A DNA stretch of 64,000 nt from VXNJ01 sp965249595 (GTDB lineage: Bacteria > Chloroflexota > UBA11872 > VXNJ01). Shown here piece by piece: positions 26,279-35,666 of this stretch. Numbering within the stretch: position 1 is the stretch's first letter; each line of letters starts with the position of its first letter. The position numbers were made by a program, and so were the translations under genes. Under the pieces are notes generated by a model, which did not search any database, had not been told where the DNA came from, and worked only from the letters and a program-made list of their open reading frames with translations. The DNA is taken from positions 186,001-250,000 of the forward strand of contig OZ252242.1 of assembly GCA_965249595.1 (NCBI GenBank). The letters are read 5' to 3'.

Positions 26279-27766
26279 ATGGGTAAATCGACTATTACGA
26301 GGCGACGATTTTTGGCCGGCGGGCTGGCCGGCGGTGCGGCAGCCATCCTTGCGGCTTGTGGCGAGACGGAGATCGTCGAAAGAATCGTAACCCAGGTCGT
26401 CAAGGAGACGATTGTTGAGACCATTGAGGTCGAACGAATCGTAGAGGTTGAAGCGGTACGAGACGTCGAGGGCGGCCGCGATGTCGCCTATGAGGCGGCA
26501 GCCGTCGACTGGCGCAAATACGCCGGCCAGGAGATTAACGTGCTGGGCGTCCAGGGCTTTGTAACTACCTGGCAGCAGGGCCTGCTGAGTGAATTTGAAG
26601 AACTTACCGGCGTAACGGTCAACTACGAACTGCTCGGTGAAATCCAGCTATTCGATAAGACCAACCTTGAATTGACGTCTAGATCCGCCAATTACGACCT
26701 GTTCTGGTCGGCGGCGTTCAACATCCCGCGCTGGCTCTCCGGCGGTCTGATCCAGGATCTCGCCGTCTACATCAACGACCCCGAGAAAACTGACCTCGAG
26801 TGGTACGACTTCGACGACCTGCATCCCTCGGTGCGGGGAGCGGTCTCGGCCGGGCCGGAGGTCGGCGCCCTGCCGTTCGACGCCGTCACCCATGGTCTGT
26901 TCTACCGCCAGGACGTGTTCGAAGAGAAGGGCATCACCGATCTGCCCACCTCAATGGACGAGATGGAAGAGGTGGCCGCCAAGCTTCACGACCCCGATAA
27001 CAATTTTTATGGCATCAGCCTGCGCGGCGCTTTCCTGCAGATCATGTACCCGGCATTCCCGTACACCTACGGTGGCGGTTACCTCAACGATGCCTGGGAA
27101 CCGATCATGGATTCTCCCGAGAGCATGGCCGGCACCCAAAAGTACGTCGATCTGGTTACCAAATACGGGCCGCCGGGGTCATCGACCAAGATTTGGAGAG
27201 ATGTGCTGGAAGACTTCCGCGGCGGCACGAGCGGCATGCTGCCAGACACATTCGGTTTTACGCCAGCATTCGAAGCCGCGGATGCCTCATCGATAGTCGG
27301 CAAAGCCGGCGTGACATACTTCCCCGGGGTCGAGCCAGGCTCGAAGGGCGAGCACGGTTTTTGGACCTGGACGGTATGCATGAACGCTTTCTCCGAGCGC
27401 AAGGATCCGGCCTGGCTGTACATGCAGTGGGCGTCATCGAAGCTGACCGCGCTGCGCTTTGCCCTCCTGCGCTGGGTAACGGCCCGCAAATGGGTCACCG
27501 AGCAAGCGGTCTGGCAGGACGTCGTCAAAGACAAGAACTTTGGCGAGTGGCCGACCGTCTTCGGTTATGGAATCGCCACCGCCCGGCCCGACTATCTGGT
27601 CACATCGATTAACGGACGCCCGATTCCCGAAGCCCAGGACATCCTGCGCACCCAGGGCATTGAGGTTTCCTCAATGGTTGCCGGCGAAAAATCGGTCGAG
27701 GATGGCTCCAGGGCCACCGCCGATGCGGTGCGCGACCTGATGACCAACGCCGGTTATTACTCCTAG
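26279..27766 (+). CDS. ABC importer extracellular solute-binding protein (Tat-type lipoprotein)
   Basis: Family 1 solute-binding protein of a carbohydrate-type importer, about 495 residues. The N-terminus has an RRRF twin-arginine motif (8-11), a Gly/Ala-rich core and lipobox LAAC with C27, so it is probably Tat-exported and lipid-anchored. A stalk of about 40 residues rich in repeating Ile, Val and Glu follows before the globular domain. GGGAGGGGA precedes the start. Trp-rich segments (NYDLFWSAAF, GFWTWTVCMNAF) suggest sugar stacking, but the ligand is not predictable. First gene of the importer operon. Confidence 0.93.
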   Translation: MGKSTITRRRFLAGGLAGGAAAILAACGETEIVERIVTQVVKETIVETIEVERIVEVEAVRDVEGGRDVAYEAAAVDWRKYAGQEINVLGVQGFVTTWQQGLLSEFEELTGVTVNYELLGEIQLFDKTNLELTSRSANYDLFWSAAFNIPRWLSGGLIQDLAVYINDPEKTDLEWYDFDDLHPSVRGAVSAGPEVGALPFDAVTHGLFYRQDVFEEKGITDLPTSMDEMEEVAAKLHDPDNNFYGISLRGAFLQIMYPAFPYTYGGGYLNDAWEPIMDSPESMAGTQKYVDLVTKYGPPGSSTKIWRDVLEDFRGGTSGMLPDTFGFTPAFEAADASSIVGKAGVTYFPGVEPGSKGEHGFWTWTVCMNAFSERKDPAWLYMQWASSKLTALRFALLRWVTARKWVTEQAVWQDVVKDKNFGEWPTVFGYGIATARPDYLVTSINGRPIPEAQDILRTQGIEVSSMVAGEKSVEDGSRATADAVRDLMTNAGYYS

Positions 27767-27789
27767 GTAACAAGGCGCCTATTGCGATA

Positions 27790-27820
27790 CCCCGCCCGGA
27801 ATTTCAATATCCGGGCGGGG
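27790..27820 (+). terminator. Strong intra-operon hairpin (attenuator or mRNA stabiliser)
   Basis: An 11-bp perfect GC-rich stem (CCCCGCCCGGA at 27790-27800, TCCGGGCGGGG at 27810-27820) with a 9-base loop, just after the binding-protein stop. There is no T-run, so it is more likely a 3'-end stabiliser or partial terminator that keeps binding protein in excess over the permeases. Confidence 0.65.
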
Positions 27821-27927
27821 CGCCCAAGCTCTTTGGCCCAGACCGTTAGTTGCCCAGTCTCCGCAAGCGCTCTGCAACCGGGTAATCGGCATCGCCCGGC
27901 GTCAATCGATTGTTGTAGGGCCGCTCG

Positions 27928-28809
27928 ATGAGATTTGGCGGTCGTTCAATCGGCATCGGCATCGGCTTGATGCCGGCCATCGTGGTGCTGTTCGTACTCA
28001 CGCTGTCGCCGATGCTCCTGAACCTGTACCTGGCATTCACGTTCTGGCGCGGCGGCATCCAGGACCCGAATTGGATCGGCCTCGGCAATTTCGAATTCCT
28101 GCTGGCCGACGCCAACTTTCTAAATTCCATAATTCGATCTGCGACCTTTACGTTTTCAGCGGTGATCTTCGAGCTGCTGCTGGGCCTGATCACGGCGATC
28201 ATGCTCACCCGCCGCCTGCGCGGACGGTCCATCTTTCGCGTCGCCATCCTGCTGCCAATGGTGATGACGCCGGTGGTCTCGGCCCTGACCTGGAAAACCC
28301 TCATTTACGACCCCAGCTGGGGTCTGACCGGATATCTATTCGATCTAGCCGGTTTTGGTCGCGTCGCCGTAGTCGCCGATGTGAATCTCTCGATATTGGG
28401 GGTGATCATCGTTGATATTTGGCACTGGACGCCGTTTGTGACCATCGTCCTCTTCGCCGGGCTCCTCTCGGTGCCCTCTGAGCCACTGGAAGCGGCCCAC
28501 ATTGACGGCGCCAACGCCTGGCAACGCTTCCGCTACGTGATCCTGCCGATGGTCATGCCCGTGTTGCTGGTGGTGACGATGCTGCGCACGCTTGATGCGT
28601 TCCGCACCTTCGACATGATCTACGTAATGACCCAGGGCGGTCCCGGCCGGGTGACCCAGACCCTGCCGATCTACATTTACGAAACGATGTTCTCGTTTTC
28701 CAACTTCGGTGGAGCGGCCGCGGTTGGCTTATCCATGACCCTCTTCTCGTTCGTCATGATCGCCATTTTTTCCAAGGCCCTGGCGGCCTCGCGCGGAGCC
28801 CAGCACTAA
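27928..28809 (+). CDS. ABC carbohydrate-type transporter permease (MalF/UgpA type)
   Basis: A 293-residue permease with six transmembrane helices. The ATPase-contact EAA loop reads EPLEAAHIDGANAWQRFRYVILP (~residue 190). The N-terminal helix follows a short Arg-rich start (MRFGGRSIGIGIGLMPAIVV). It pairs with the next permease to form the membrane channel. Confidence 0.94.
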   Translation: MRFGGRSIGIGIGLMPAIVVLFVLTLSPMLLNLYLAFTFWRGGIQDPNWIGLGNFEFLLADANFLNSIIRSATFTFSAVIFELLLGLITAIMLTRRLRGRSIFRVAILLPMVMTPVVSALTWKTLIYDPSWGLTGYLFDLAGFGRVAVVADVNLSILGVIIVDIWHWTPFVTIVLFAGLLSVPSEPLEAAHIDGANAWQRFRYVILPMVMPVLLVVTMLRTLDAFRTFDMIYVMTQGGPGRVTQTLPIYIYETMFSFSNFGGAAAVGLSMTLFSFVMIAIFSKALAASRGAQH

Positions 28810-28839
28810 CCGTGGCGGCAACGGCGGAGTCGGCTTAAC

Positions 28840-29676
28840 GTGCGCACGCGGCGGCGTATCGTGGACGGCCTGGTCTATGCCGGCCTGGTGCTGGCGCTGA
28901 TCTGGGCCGTGCTGCCAATGTATCTGGTGCTAACAACATCGATCAAGATTGGCACCGACGCGTTTACCCTAACGCCCAAACTGATCGGCTTCGAGCCGAC
29001 GTTCAAGCACTACGAATTTGTAATCAAAGGCGTGCACCAGGAATTCCTAAGGTTTTTCATCAACTCGATCATCGTATCCACCGGTTCGGTGATCATCGCC
29101 CTCGGCGTTTCGATACCGGCCGGCTACGTACTGGCCCGCTACAACTTCAGCGGCAAACGTCTGTTTGGAATTTTTCTGCTGCTGCCACGGGCGATCCCGC
29201 CCATCGCCATGTTGCTGCCGTTCTTCTTCTTCTATTCGCGGGTCGGACTCATGGATTCGCTGGTTGGCCTGATCCTGGTATATGTCCAGCTGAATCTGTC
29301 GATCGGGGTCTGGATGCTGCGTGAATTCATCGCCGAAATCCCGCTCGAGCTCGAAGAGGCGGCGCTGGTTGACGGCTGCACGCGGCTGGGGTTGATTCGC
29401 CGGATAGTCCTGCCGCTGGCGGCCCCGGGAATCGCAGCCACGGCCATTCTGCTGCTCATCTTCTCTTGGAACGAGTTTCTTTTCGCGTTCTCGCTGGCCG
29501 GCGCCCGGGCCCGCACGGCGCCGGTCAGCGTCTACAACTTTGTCGGCGTGGAAGAGGTTCTCTGGGGTGAATTGCACGCTGCCGGAACGATGGTCGTGTT
29601 GCCGGTGATCATTTTCTCGCTGCTGGTCCAGCGCCGCATGGCGGCCGGTTTGACGGCCGGCGCGGTCACCGGTTGA
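28840..29676 (+). CDS. ABC carbohydrate-type transporter permease (MalG/UgpE type)
   Basis: A 278-residue second permease with six transmembrane helices and the EAA loop ELEEAALVDGCTRLGLIRRIVLP. The start is GTG, 30 bases after the first permease. The MalG-type LVLTTSIKIGTDAF periplasmic entry and the final SLLVQRRMAAGLTAGAVTG (the C-terminal helix contacting the ATPase) are present. Confidence 0.94.
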   Translation: MRTRRRIVDGLVYAGLVLALIWAVLPMYLVLTTSIKIGTDAFTLTPKLIGFEPTFKHYEFVIKGVHQEFLRFFINSIIVSTGSVIIALGVSIPAGYVLARYNFSGKRLFGIFLLLPRAIPPIAMLLPFFFFYSRVGLMDSLVGLILVYVQLNLSIGVWMLREFIAEIPLELEEAALVDGCTRLGLIRRIVLPLAAPGIAATAILLLIFSWNEFLFAFSLAGARARTAPVSVYNFVGVEEVLWGELHAAGTMVVLPVIIFSLLVQRRMAAGLTAGAVTG

Positions 29677-29878
29677 TCGATCCGCCAGAGCAGAAGCCGC
29701 GTTCGCTTCGATTAAGCTAGGTACAGGAGTGTCTCTGGCGCTCTGGCAAGACACGGCGGTAAGCCGAAGAGTTCTGGTTTTGCCGGATCGTTAATGGGTC
29801 GCAAGCGGCCCGGCAGCGGTTCAAGCGATGCGCGGACGGATTAATGGCCGGGCGCGCGGAAAGGATGCAATTGTCTAT

Positions 29879-31006
29879 ATGGCAAGCGTCACCCTAGACA
29901 GCGTCACCAAGCGATTTGGTGAAGTAGTCGCCGTCAACAATCTGACCCTTGAGGTCGAGGATCAGGAATTCCTGGTTCTGGTGGGACCGTCCGGTTGCGG
30001 AAAATCCACCACTCTGCGGCTTATTGCCGGGCTGGAAGAGATCAGCGAAGGCAACATCTACATCGGCGATCGCGTCGTAAATGATGTGGCCCCCAAGGAC
30101 CGCGACATCGCCATGGTGTTCCAGAGCTACGCGCTCTACCCGCACATGTCGGTTTATGACAACCTGGCATTCGGTCTGCGCCTGCGCAAGACCGCCAAGG
30201 CCGAGATAACCCGTCGGGTACAGGAAGCCGCCGAGCTTTTGGCCATCGGCGAACTCCTTGACCGCAAGCCCAAGGAACTGTCCGGTGGGCAGCGCCAGCG
30301 AGTCGCCCTCGGTCGGGCGATCGTGCGCGAGCCCAAGGCGTTCCTCATGGACGAGCCACTCTCCAACCTGGACGCCAAGCTGCGGGTGCAGACCCGTGCC
30401 GAGCTAATTCGCCTGCACGAGCGCCTGCAAACTACGGTCATTTACGTAACCCACGACCAGACCGAAGCCATGACCATGGGATCGCGAATTGCGGTTCTGC
30501 GTGACGGTGTGCTGCAGCAATGCGGGAACCCGCAGGGGGTCTACGACCATCCGGCCAACATGTTTGTCGCCGGATTTATTGGCAGTCCGTCAATGAACTT
30601 CTTCGACGCCAAAGTCGTCGGCACTGCGGACAACCTGCAGATTGAAGCCTTTGAAGGCCAATTGCTTGACGTTCCGCCCGACCGTCGCCAGGCCTACGCG
30701 ACGCACATCGGCCAGGACGTAATCTTCGGGCTTCGCCCCGAGGACCTCTGGACGCCGGTATTTGCGCCTGACCGGGCTACCAAGGACCAGACCATCCAAA
30801 GCAAGGTCGACGTGTTCGAGCCGCTTGGTTCTGAGATTTATCTGTACCTGGTCACCGATGACAATTCGTACATCGCCCGGGTTGACCCGCGGACCGATGC
30901 GCACGCTGGTGAGGACTTCACGGTCGTCTTTGACATGAATCACATGCACCTGTTCGACCCGATGACCCAAGAGATCATCGGCGAGGAGCCGGCCGGCATT
31001 TCATAA
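29879..31006 (+). CDS. ABC importer ATPase, UgpC/MsmK/MalK type
   Basis: A sugar-importer ATPase with Walker A GPSGCGKST, Q-loop MVFQSYALYPHMSV, signature LSGGQRQRVALGRA, Walker B FLMDEPLSNLDAK and the switch His in VTHDQTEAM. The C-terminal third (~235-375) is the OB/TOBE regulatory domain. I chose ATG 29879 because the domain starts right after it (ASVTLDSVTKRFG). A longer frame from 29828 exists. It completes the operon: binding protein, two permeases, ATPase. Such ATPases can serve several importers. Confidence 0.93.
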   Translation: MASVTLDSVTKRFGEVVAVNNLTLEVEDQEFLVLVGPSGCGKSTTLRLIAGLEEISEGNIYIGDRVVNDVAPKDRDIAMVFQSYALYPHMSVYDNLAFGLRLRKTAKAEITRRVQEAAELLAIGELLDRKPKELSGGQRQRVALGRAIVREPKAFLMDEPLSNLDAKLRVQTRAELIRLHERLQTTVIYVTHDQTEAMTMGSRIAVLRDGVLQQCGNPQGVYDHPANMFVAGFIGSPSMNFFDAKVVGTADNLQIEAFEGQLLDVPPDRRQAYATHIGQDVIFGLRPEDLWTPVFAPDRATKDQTIQSKVDVFEPLGSEIYLYLVTDDNSYIARVDPRTDAHAGEDFTVVFDMNHMHLFDPMTQEIIGEEPAGIS

Positions 31007-31044
31007 ATGCCACGGCGTTGATAGTTTTTAACGCTTGATTCAAG

Positions 31045-31085
31045 AGAGGCTGGGGTTAATCGCCCCAGCCTCTTCGTCTACTTTT
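31045..31085 (+). terminator. Rho-independent terminator after the ABC importer operon
   Basis: AGAGGCTGGGG (31045-31055) pairs with CCCCAGCCTCT (31063-31073) as an 11-bp stem with a 7-base loop, followed by a T-rich run ending in TTTTT at 31082-31086. It separates the importer from the glycosyltransferase operon. Confidence 0.85.
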
Positions 31086-31125
31086 TGGTCTTGACCTCGA
31101 CCCACCCAGAATCTCGGCCCCGTTA

Positions 31126-32271
31126 GTGGCCGTCATCGGCATAAATGCCGCCTGCATGCATTCGGGCACCACTTATCGCAACGCCGGCGTGTCCGTCTAC
31201 GCCCAGCGCCTGCTGGCGACCTTGCTACCAATGGGGAGCGATGAGCATCAATTCGTGGTATTCGTCAACTCCGACTTTGCCACCGCCAGCCTCCCGCAAC
31301 TGGCACTGGCCAAAGTGGTGCGTTCACCCTTTAGCGGCAGCAGCCGGCTGCTGCGTATTGGATGGGAACAAAGTGGCCTAGCCTTGGCCGCCCACCGTCA
31401 CGGCGTAGAGGTTCTTCACGGCCTGCTCGACATCTCGGTCCTGCTCTACCGTGGCCCGCAGGTGATTACCGTCCACGATTTGACCTACGTCCTAACCCCC
31501 CAGGCCCACCCACGTTCGCGCCGGGCTTGGTTTGCGCTCGCCGCGCCCCGCTCGGCCCGTCGCGCAAAGGCCATCCTGGCGGTCTCGGAGGCTACCGGGC
31601 GCGATTTGATCAAACATTACGACCTAGATCCCGGCCGCCTGATCATCGCCCACCATGGCCGCGACCAACATATGACCCGCGTGACGGATCACGCCGCCCT
31701 GGCTGCATTTCGCAAGCGCAACGGATTGCCGGAACGATTCCTGCTGTTCCTCGGCACAATCGAACCGCGTAAGAACTTGGAAAGGTTAATTCGGGCCTTC
31801 GCCGGGCTTTGCGATCGCGGCTACCCCGGCAAGCTGGTGATCGCCGGTGGGCTGGGCTGGGGCGATATCGATATCACCGCTCTGGCCACGGCAGCCGGAG
31901 TTGAGCACGCGGTGCTGACCCCCGGATACGTCATCGAAAACGAAAAGAGGTTCTGGTACTCGGCGGCCGAGGCGTTTGTCTTTCCATCGCTTTATGAAGG
32001 ATTCGGCCTTCCCGTCCTAGAGGCGATGTCCTGCGGAACCCCGGTGGCCGTGGCCAATATTTCTGCTTTGCCCGAGGTGGTCGGTGAAACCGGTCAAATG
32101 TTTGATCCGCTTGACGTAGATTCAATGATTGCCGCTCTAACTAAGATTTGTGGCGATCCGACTAAATCACTAGCCCACGCCCAGGCCGCGATGGCTCGCT
32201 CGCTCCAGTTTTCGTGGGACCGAGCCGCCCAAGGCGCCCTGGCCGCATACCGCCGGGCCCTCTCTGATTGA
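31126..32271 (+). CDS. Family 4 glycosyltransferase
   Basis: A 381-residue GT-B retaining glycosyltransferase. The C-terminal donor domain has LFLGTIEPRKNLERLIRAF and the acidic site PSLYEGFGLPVLEAMSCGTPV. The N-terminal acceptor domain opens GINAACMHSGTTYRNAGVSVY. The GTG start has no clear ribosome binding site. It is first of a same-strand set for exopolysaccharide synthesis. Sugar donor and acceptor are unknown. Confidence 0.92.
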   Translation: MAVIGINAACMHSGTTYRNAGVSVYAQRLLATLLPMGSDEHQFVVFVNSDFATASLPQLALAKVVRSPFSGSSRLLRIGWEQSGLALAAHRHGVEVLHGLLDISVLLYRGPQVITVHDLTYVLTPQAHPRSRRAWFALAAPRSARRAKAILAVSEATGRDLIKHYDLDPGRLIIAHHGRDQHMTRVTDHAALAAFRKRNGLPERFLLFLGTIEPRKNLERLIRAFAGLCDRGYPGKLVIAGGLGWGDIDITALATAAGVEHAVLTPGYVIENEKRFWYSAAEAFVFPSLYEGFGLPVLEAMSCGTPVAVANISALPEVVGETGQMFDPLDVDSMIAALTKICGDPTKSLAHAQAAMARSLQFSWDRAAQGALAAYRRALSD

Positions 32272-32292
32272 ACCGGACCACGATACACAAAA

Positions 32293-33738
32293 ATGCCCGA
32301 GACATCTAGCCCAGTTGCCGCGCGACGCCTGCAGCGGCGGCGCTGTATCACCACGGCTTTGGACCTGGTGGGCATCCTTGCCGCTTTCGCAATTGCCCAT
32401 TGGCTTCGCTATGAATTCCAACTGGGCGGAGAGGTGGCCGATCCAAATCTAATACCAGTATCCGATTTCGCCTCGATTGGAGCCGCCTATCTGATCGTCA
32501 TGCTGGCTGCGCTGCGAATGTGGGGGCTATATAGCCGGCAGCAACTCTCATCGTGGCTTGATCAGGTCGGCCGCATCGTGATTTCGGCCCTGCTGGCCGA
32601 GGCGGCCATCATCGTAATGTCCTACTTGGCCCGTGAGGCCTTTCCGCCCTCCTCGCGGCTCATGTTCGCTTATCTGGGCCTCCTGAGCGTGGCCATTCCA
32701 GCGTCCCTGCGGCTCGTTGCCCATCGCTTTTACGTGTCCCGCTACCGACGTGGTCTGGGGTGTGAAAGGGTTCTGGTGGCCGGGCGCGGCGTGTTAGCCA
32801 AGATGCTCATGCAACAGATCCGCGGCAACGTTGGTGCCGGCCTGGTGATGGTCGGATTCTTCGATCATCTGGACGACCAATCGGACTTCGGCCGGTTCCC
32901 GCGGCTTGGCGATCTCTCGGCCGTTGAGGAAACGTTGATCGACAGACACGCCGATCGCTTGATCATCGCCCTGCCCTTTCGCCAGAGCGCACGAATCAAC
33001 GAACTAATCGAAATCTGCCGCCGCTTGGGCATCCGCTACACCGTTGTGCCCGATCTGTTGGCACTGCAGACCGGCCGTGTTCACACCGAGACGATTGCCG
33101 GAATTCCTCTGTTTACCCTCACCGCCAATCGGATCACAGGCATCAACGCCATGTCCAAGCGGGCTTTGGATCTATTGCTCTCGACCTTGCTACTGGTTCT
33201 CCTTAGTCCCGTGCTGGCGTTTCTGGCTTTGGCAATCCGCCTCGATTCAGATGGTCCCGCATTGTTCGGGCAGACCCGAATCGGTCGTGGCAACCATCCA
33301 TTTAGGATGCTCAAATTCCGCTCGATGGTAAAAAGCGCCTCGCTGACCCGCTATGAGATATTTCCGCAAGCTGCCAAGGAGGCGCTGTTTAAGCCGCGAA
33401 CGGATCCACGCACCACGCGTGTCGGCCGTTTCCTGCGGCGCACATCGCTCGATGAAATGCCACAGTTGATCAACGTAATTCGCGGCGAAATGAGCCTGGT
33501 TGGACCGCGCGCGCAGATTCCGGATGAAGTCTCAAACTATGACGACTACGCCCATAATCGCCTTTTGGTATCCCCAGGGCTAACCGGACTGTGGCAGGTC
33601 TCCGGGCGCAGCAATCTGGGATTTGAGGAAATGGTCATGCTCGATACCTATTACGTCGGCCACTGGTCGCTGGGGCTGGATCTAAAAATCCTGCTCCGTA
33701 CCATTCCGGCGGTCATCGGCGGTGAGGGGGCCTATTGA
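32293..33738 (+). CDS. Polyprenyl glycosylphosphotransferase (WcaJ/WbaP type)
   Basis: Starts exopolysaccharide repeat units by moving a sugar-1-phosphate to undecaprenyl phosphate. The 481-residue protein has four N-terminal transmembrane helices (~15-130), a central Rossmann-like domain (ERVLVAGRGVLAKML), a fifth hydrophobic segment (LLLSTLLLVLLSPVLAFLALAI) and a catalytic domain with GPALFGQTRIGRGNHPFRMLKFRSM, LDEMPQLINVIRGEMSLVGPR and PGLTGLWQVSGRS. All key catalytic stretches are intact. Confidence 0.94.
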   Translation: MPETSSPVAARRLQRRRCITTALDLVGILAAFAIAHWLRYEFQLGGEVADPNLIPVSDFASIGAAYLIVMLAALRMWGLYSRQQLSSWLDQVGRIVISALLAEAAIIVMSYLAREAFPPSSRLMFAYLGLLSVAIPASLRLVAHRFYVSRYRRGLGCERVLVAGRGVLAKMLMQQIRGNVGAGLVMVGFFDHLDDQSDFGRFPRLGDLSAVEETLIDRHADRLIIALPFRQSARINELIEICRRLGIRYTVVPDLLALQTGRVHTETIAGIPLFTLTANRITGINAMSKRALDLLLSTLLLVLLSPVLAFLALAIRLDSDGPALFGQTRIGRGNHPFRMLKFRSMVKSASLTRYEIFPQAAKEALFKPRTDPRTTRVGRFLRRTSLDEMPQLINVIRGEMSLVGPRAQIPDEVSNYDDYAHNRLLVSPGLTGLWQVSGRSNLGFEEMVMLDTYYVGHWSLGLDLKILLRTIPAVIGGEGAY

Positions 33739-34850
33739 ATTCCCCAGGCATTTCGAGTCCGCGGGTGGCGCTGGTCCACGATTGGCTCAACCAGATGGGC
33801 GGAGCCGAAAACGTCCTGCTCGAGCTCACCCGGATCTGGCCCGAAGCACCGATCTATACGTCAATTTTTGATCCGGCGGCGCTCGATGCCGAGTTTGAAG
33901 ACTTAGACGTTAGAACCTCGTTCATGCAGGTTATCCCGGGCATTTTTGAACGCCATCGGGTCTTTCTGCCGGTGTACGCGGGAATGTTTGCGCGCTGGTG
34001 GATCCCCGATTGCGACCTGATCATCTCCAACGCCTCGGGGTTCTGCCGTTGGATCCCCAGCCATCCTTCGACAACCCACGTCTGTTATTGCCTGACCCCG
34101 CCACGCTATCTATGGGACAGCAAGCGCTACCTGGCCGCCGAACGCGATTTCCCGCCATCCTTTGACCCGGCGGTGCAAGCTGCCCTGGCCGGACTGCGCC
34201 GATTGGATGTCATCATGGCCGACCGCACCGATGATTTCATTGCCATCTCCACCGCCGTGGCCGAGAGAATCGCCCGCTATTACGGGCGCCCGGCGACGGT
34301 AATCTATCCACCCGTCCGCACTGCCGATTACGCCCCGGCCGCACCGGCCGCTATAGGTGAACATTTCCTGCTGGTGTCCCGCCTGGCCCCCTACAAAAGG
34401 ATCGACTTGGCGATCCGTGCCTGCAATCGCCTTGGCGTTCGTCTCCGCATCGTGGGATCGGGCCGCGCCGAAAGTGACCTGCAGGCGATCGCCGGCAAAA
34501 CGATTGAATTTGCTGGTCGGATATCGTCGGAACGCCTGCGCGACGAGCTGGCCCGCTGCCGGGCCCTGATATTCCCAGGCGAGGAAGATTTCGGCCTGGT
34601 GCCGGTAGAAGCCCAGGCGGCGGGCCGGCCGGTTGTTGCCTTCGCCGGTGGCGGAGCGCTGGAGACCGTGCGGGCCGGAGTAACCGGGGAGTTCTTTCAC
34701 CATCCGACCACTGCTGCCTTGGCTGATGTCCTGGCCTCCTTTGACGAGAGCGGTTACGACCCGGCCGCGATACGGGAGAACGCTGAGCGCTTCGGCCTGG
34801 CCCGGTTTCGCACTCAGCTAACCGGCCACATCCAAAAATTGCTCGGTTAG
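33735..34850 (+). CDS. Glycosyltransferase family 4 (WbaZ/RfaB-like)
   Basis: A 371-residue GT-B enzyme opening with VALVHDWLNQMGGAENVLLEL. The donor domain contains LLVSRLAPYKRIDLAI and FPGEEDFGLVPVEAQAAGRPVVAFAGGG. The start is TTG overlapping the stop of the phosphotransferase gene as TTGA, so it is coupled to it. It probably adds the second sugar to the lipid-linked repeat unit. Confidence 0.92.
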   Translation: MNSPGISSPRVALVHDWLNQMGGAENVLLELTRIWPEAPIYTSIFDPAALDAEFEDLDVRTSFMQVIPGIFERHRVFLPVYAGMFARWWIPDCDLIISNASGFCRWIPSHPSTTHVCYCLTPPRYLWDSKRYLAAERDFPPSFDPAVQAALAGLRRLDVIMADRTDDFIAISTAVAERIARYYGRPATVIYPPVRTADYAPAAPAAIGEHFLLVSRLAPYKRIDLAIRACNRLGVRLRIVGSGRAESDLQAIAGKTIEFAGRISSERLRDELARCRALIFPGEEDFGLVPVEAQAAGRPVVAFAGGGALETVRAGVTGEFFHHPTTAALADVLASFDESGYDPAAIRENAERFGLARFRTQLTGHIQKLLG

Positions 34851-35009
34851 TCGATCTCGATCGGGCAATCCATTACGCCGCGCGCGGAGCCTAAGGGTCG
34901 ATCAGCTGGTCGGTGCTTGGGATACTTGATATGCGCCGGGTGGGGTATCCCGCCGGCATGAAATCTTCGTGAACTAGGGACTCAAAAGACGCTGTACGCC
35001 GATATTCTC

Positions 35010-35666
35010 TTGGCGATTCTTGCCCGCAACAGCCGGCCCATCGCGGCCGTGACCGTCGTGGCCCTGGTTCTGGCTACCTGGTGGGCGGTGGCCAATGTTC
35101 GGCCGGACTTGGCCAGAGTGCAGATCCTGATGAGCCCGCGGATCATCGAATCGGTTGACTCGCCCAACTACCAGGTCGAGGCATCACGCACGATTGCCGT
35201 TGACCACCTAATGGACAGCCTGCAACAGGTGGTCACTGGCAGCTCGTTCGTCCAGCTGGTTGCCGACAAAGTGTCGGCCGAACACGGGGTCAACATTAAT
35301 CCGGAAGAACTGGTCGGAGCGATAGAGGCTGATCGAACCCACCGCGGTCTCACGATTTACGTAACCCTTGCTTCGGCCCGCGAATCGCGCTTGGCCGCCG
35401 CCGCCGCCGGCGCCCTTATCGACGGCGATGTTGGAGGGCTGATTCCCTCCTTCGGGACGATCACCAACGCCCGGGTCATCGATGTTGAATCGCGCACCGA
35501 CCTAGCCGGTCTGTTGATTAATGGAATCGTGGTGGTCCTGGCCGCCATCGTCGGCTTCCTGGGATCCCTTTTGGCGTCAGTTGTCGGGGCCGCCCGACGC
35601 GACCGCCTCTATTTGCGCGAGCGGCCCCGGGCCGGCGACGTGCCGCTGCTGGCGCGACTGGATTGA
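35010..35666 (+). CDS. Wzz-like polysaccharide chain-length/co-polymerase membrane protein
   Basis: A 218-residue protein with the Wzz layout: transmembrane segment near the N-terminus (~10-30, IAAVTVVALVLATWWAVA), an extracytoplasmic domain of about 130 residues, and a second transmembrane segment (~172-195). The short cytoplasmic tail (ERPRAGDVPLLARLD) abuts the BY-kinase-like gene, as in split Wzc systems. The start is TTG at 35010. ATT at 35004 is possible. Membership rests on topology and context more than on motif. Confidence 0.7.
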   Translation: MAILARNSRPIAAVTVVALVLATWWAVANVRPDLARVQILMSPRIIESVDSPNYQVEASRTIAVDHLMDSLQQVVTGSSFVQLVADKVSAEHGVNINPEELVGAIEADRTHRGLTIYVTLASARESRLAAAAAGALIDGDVGGLIPSFGTITNARVIDVESRTDLAGLLINGIVVVLAAIVGFLGSLLASVVGAARRDRLYLRERPRAGDVPLLARLD

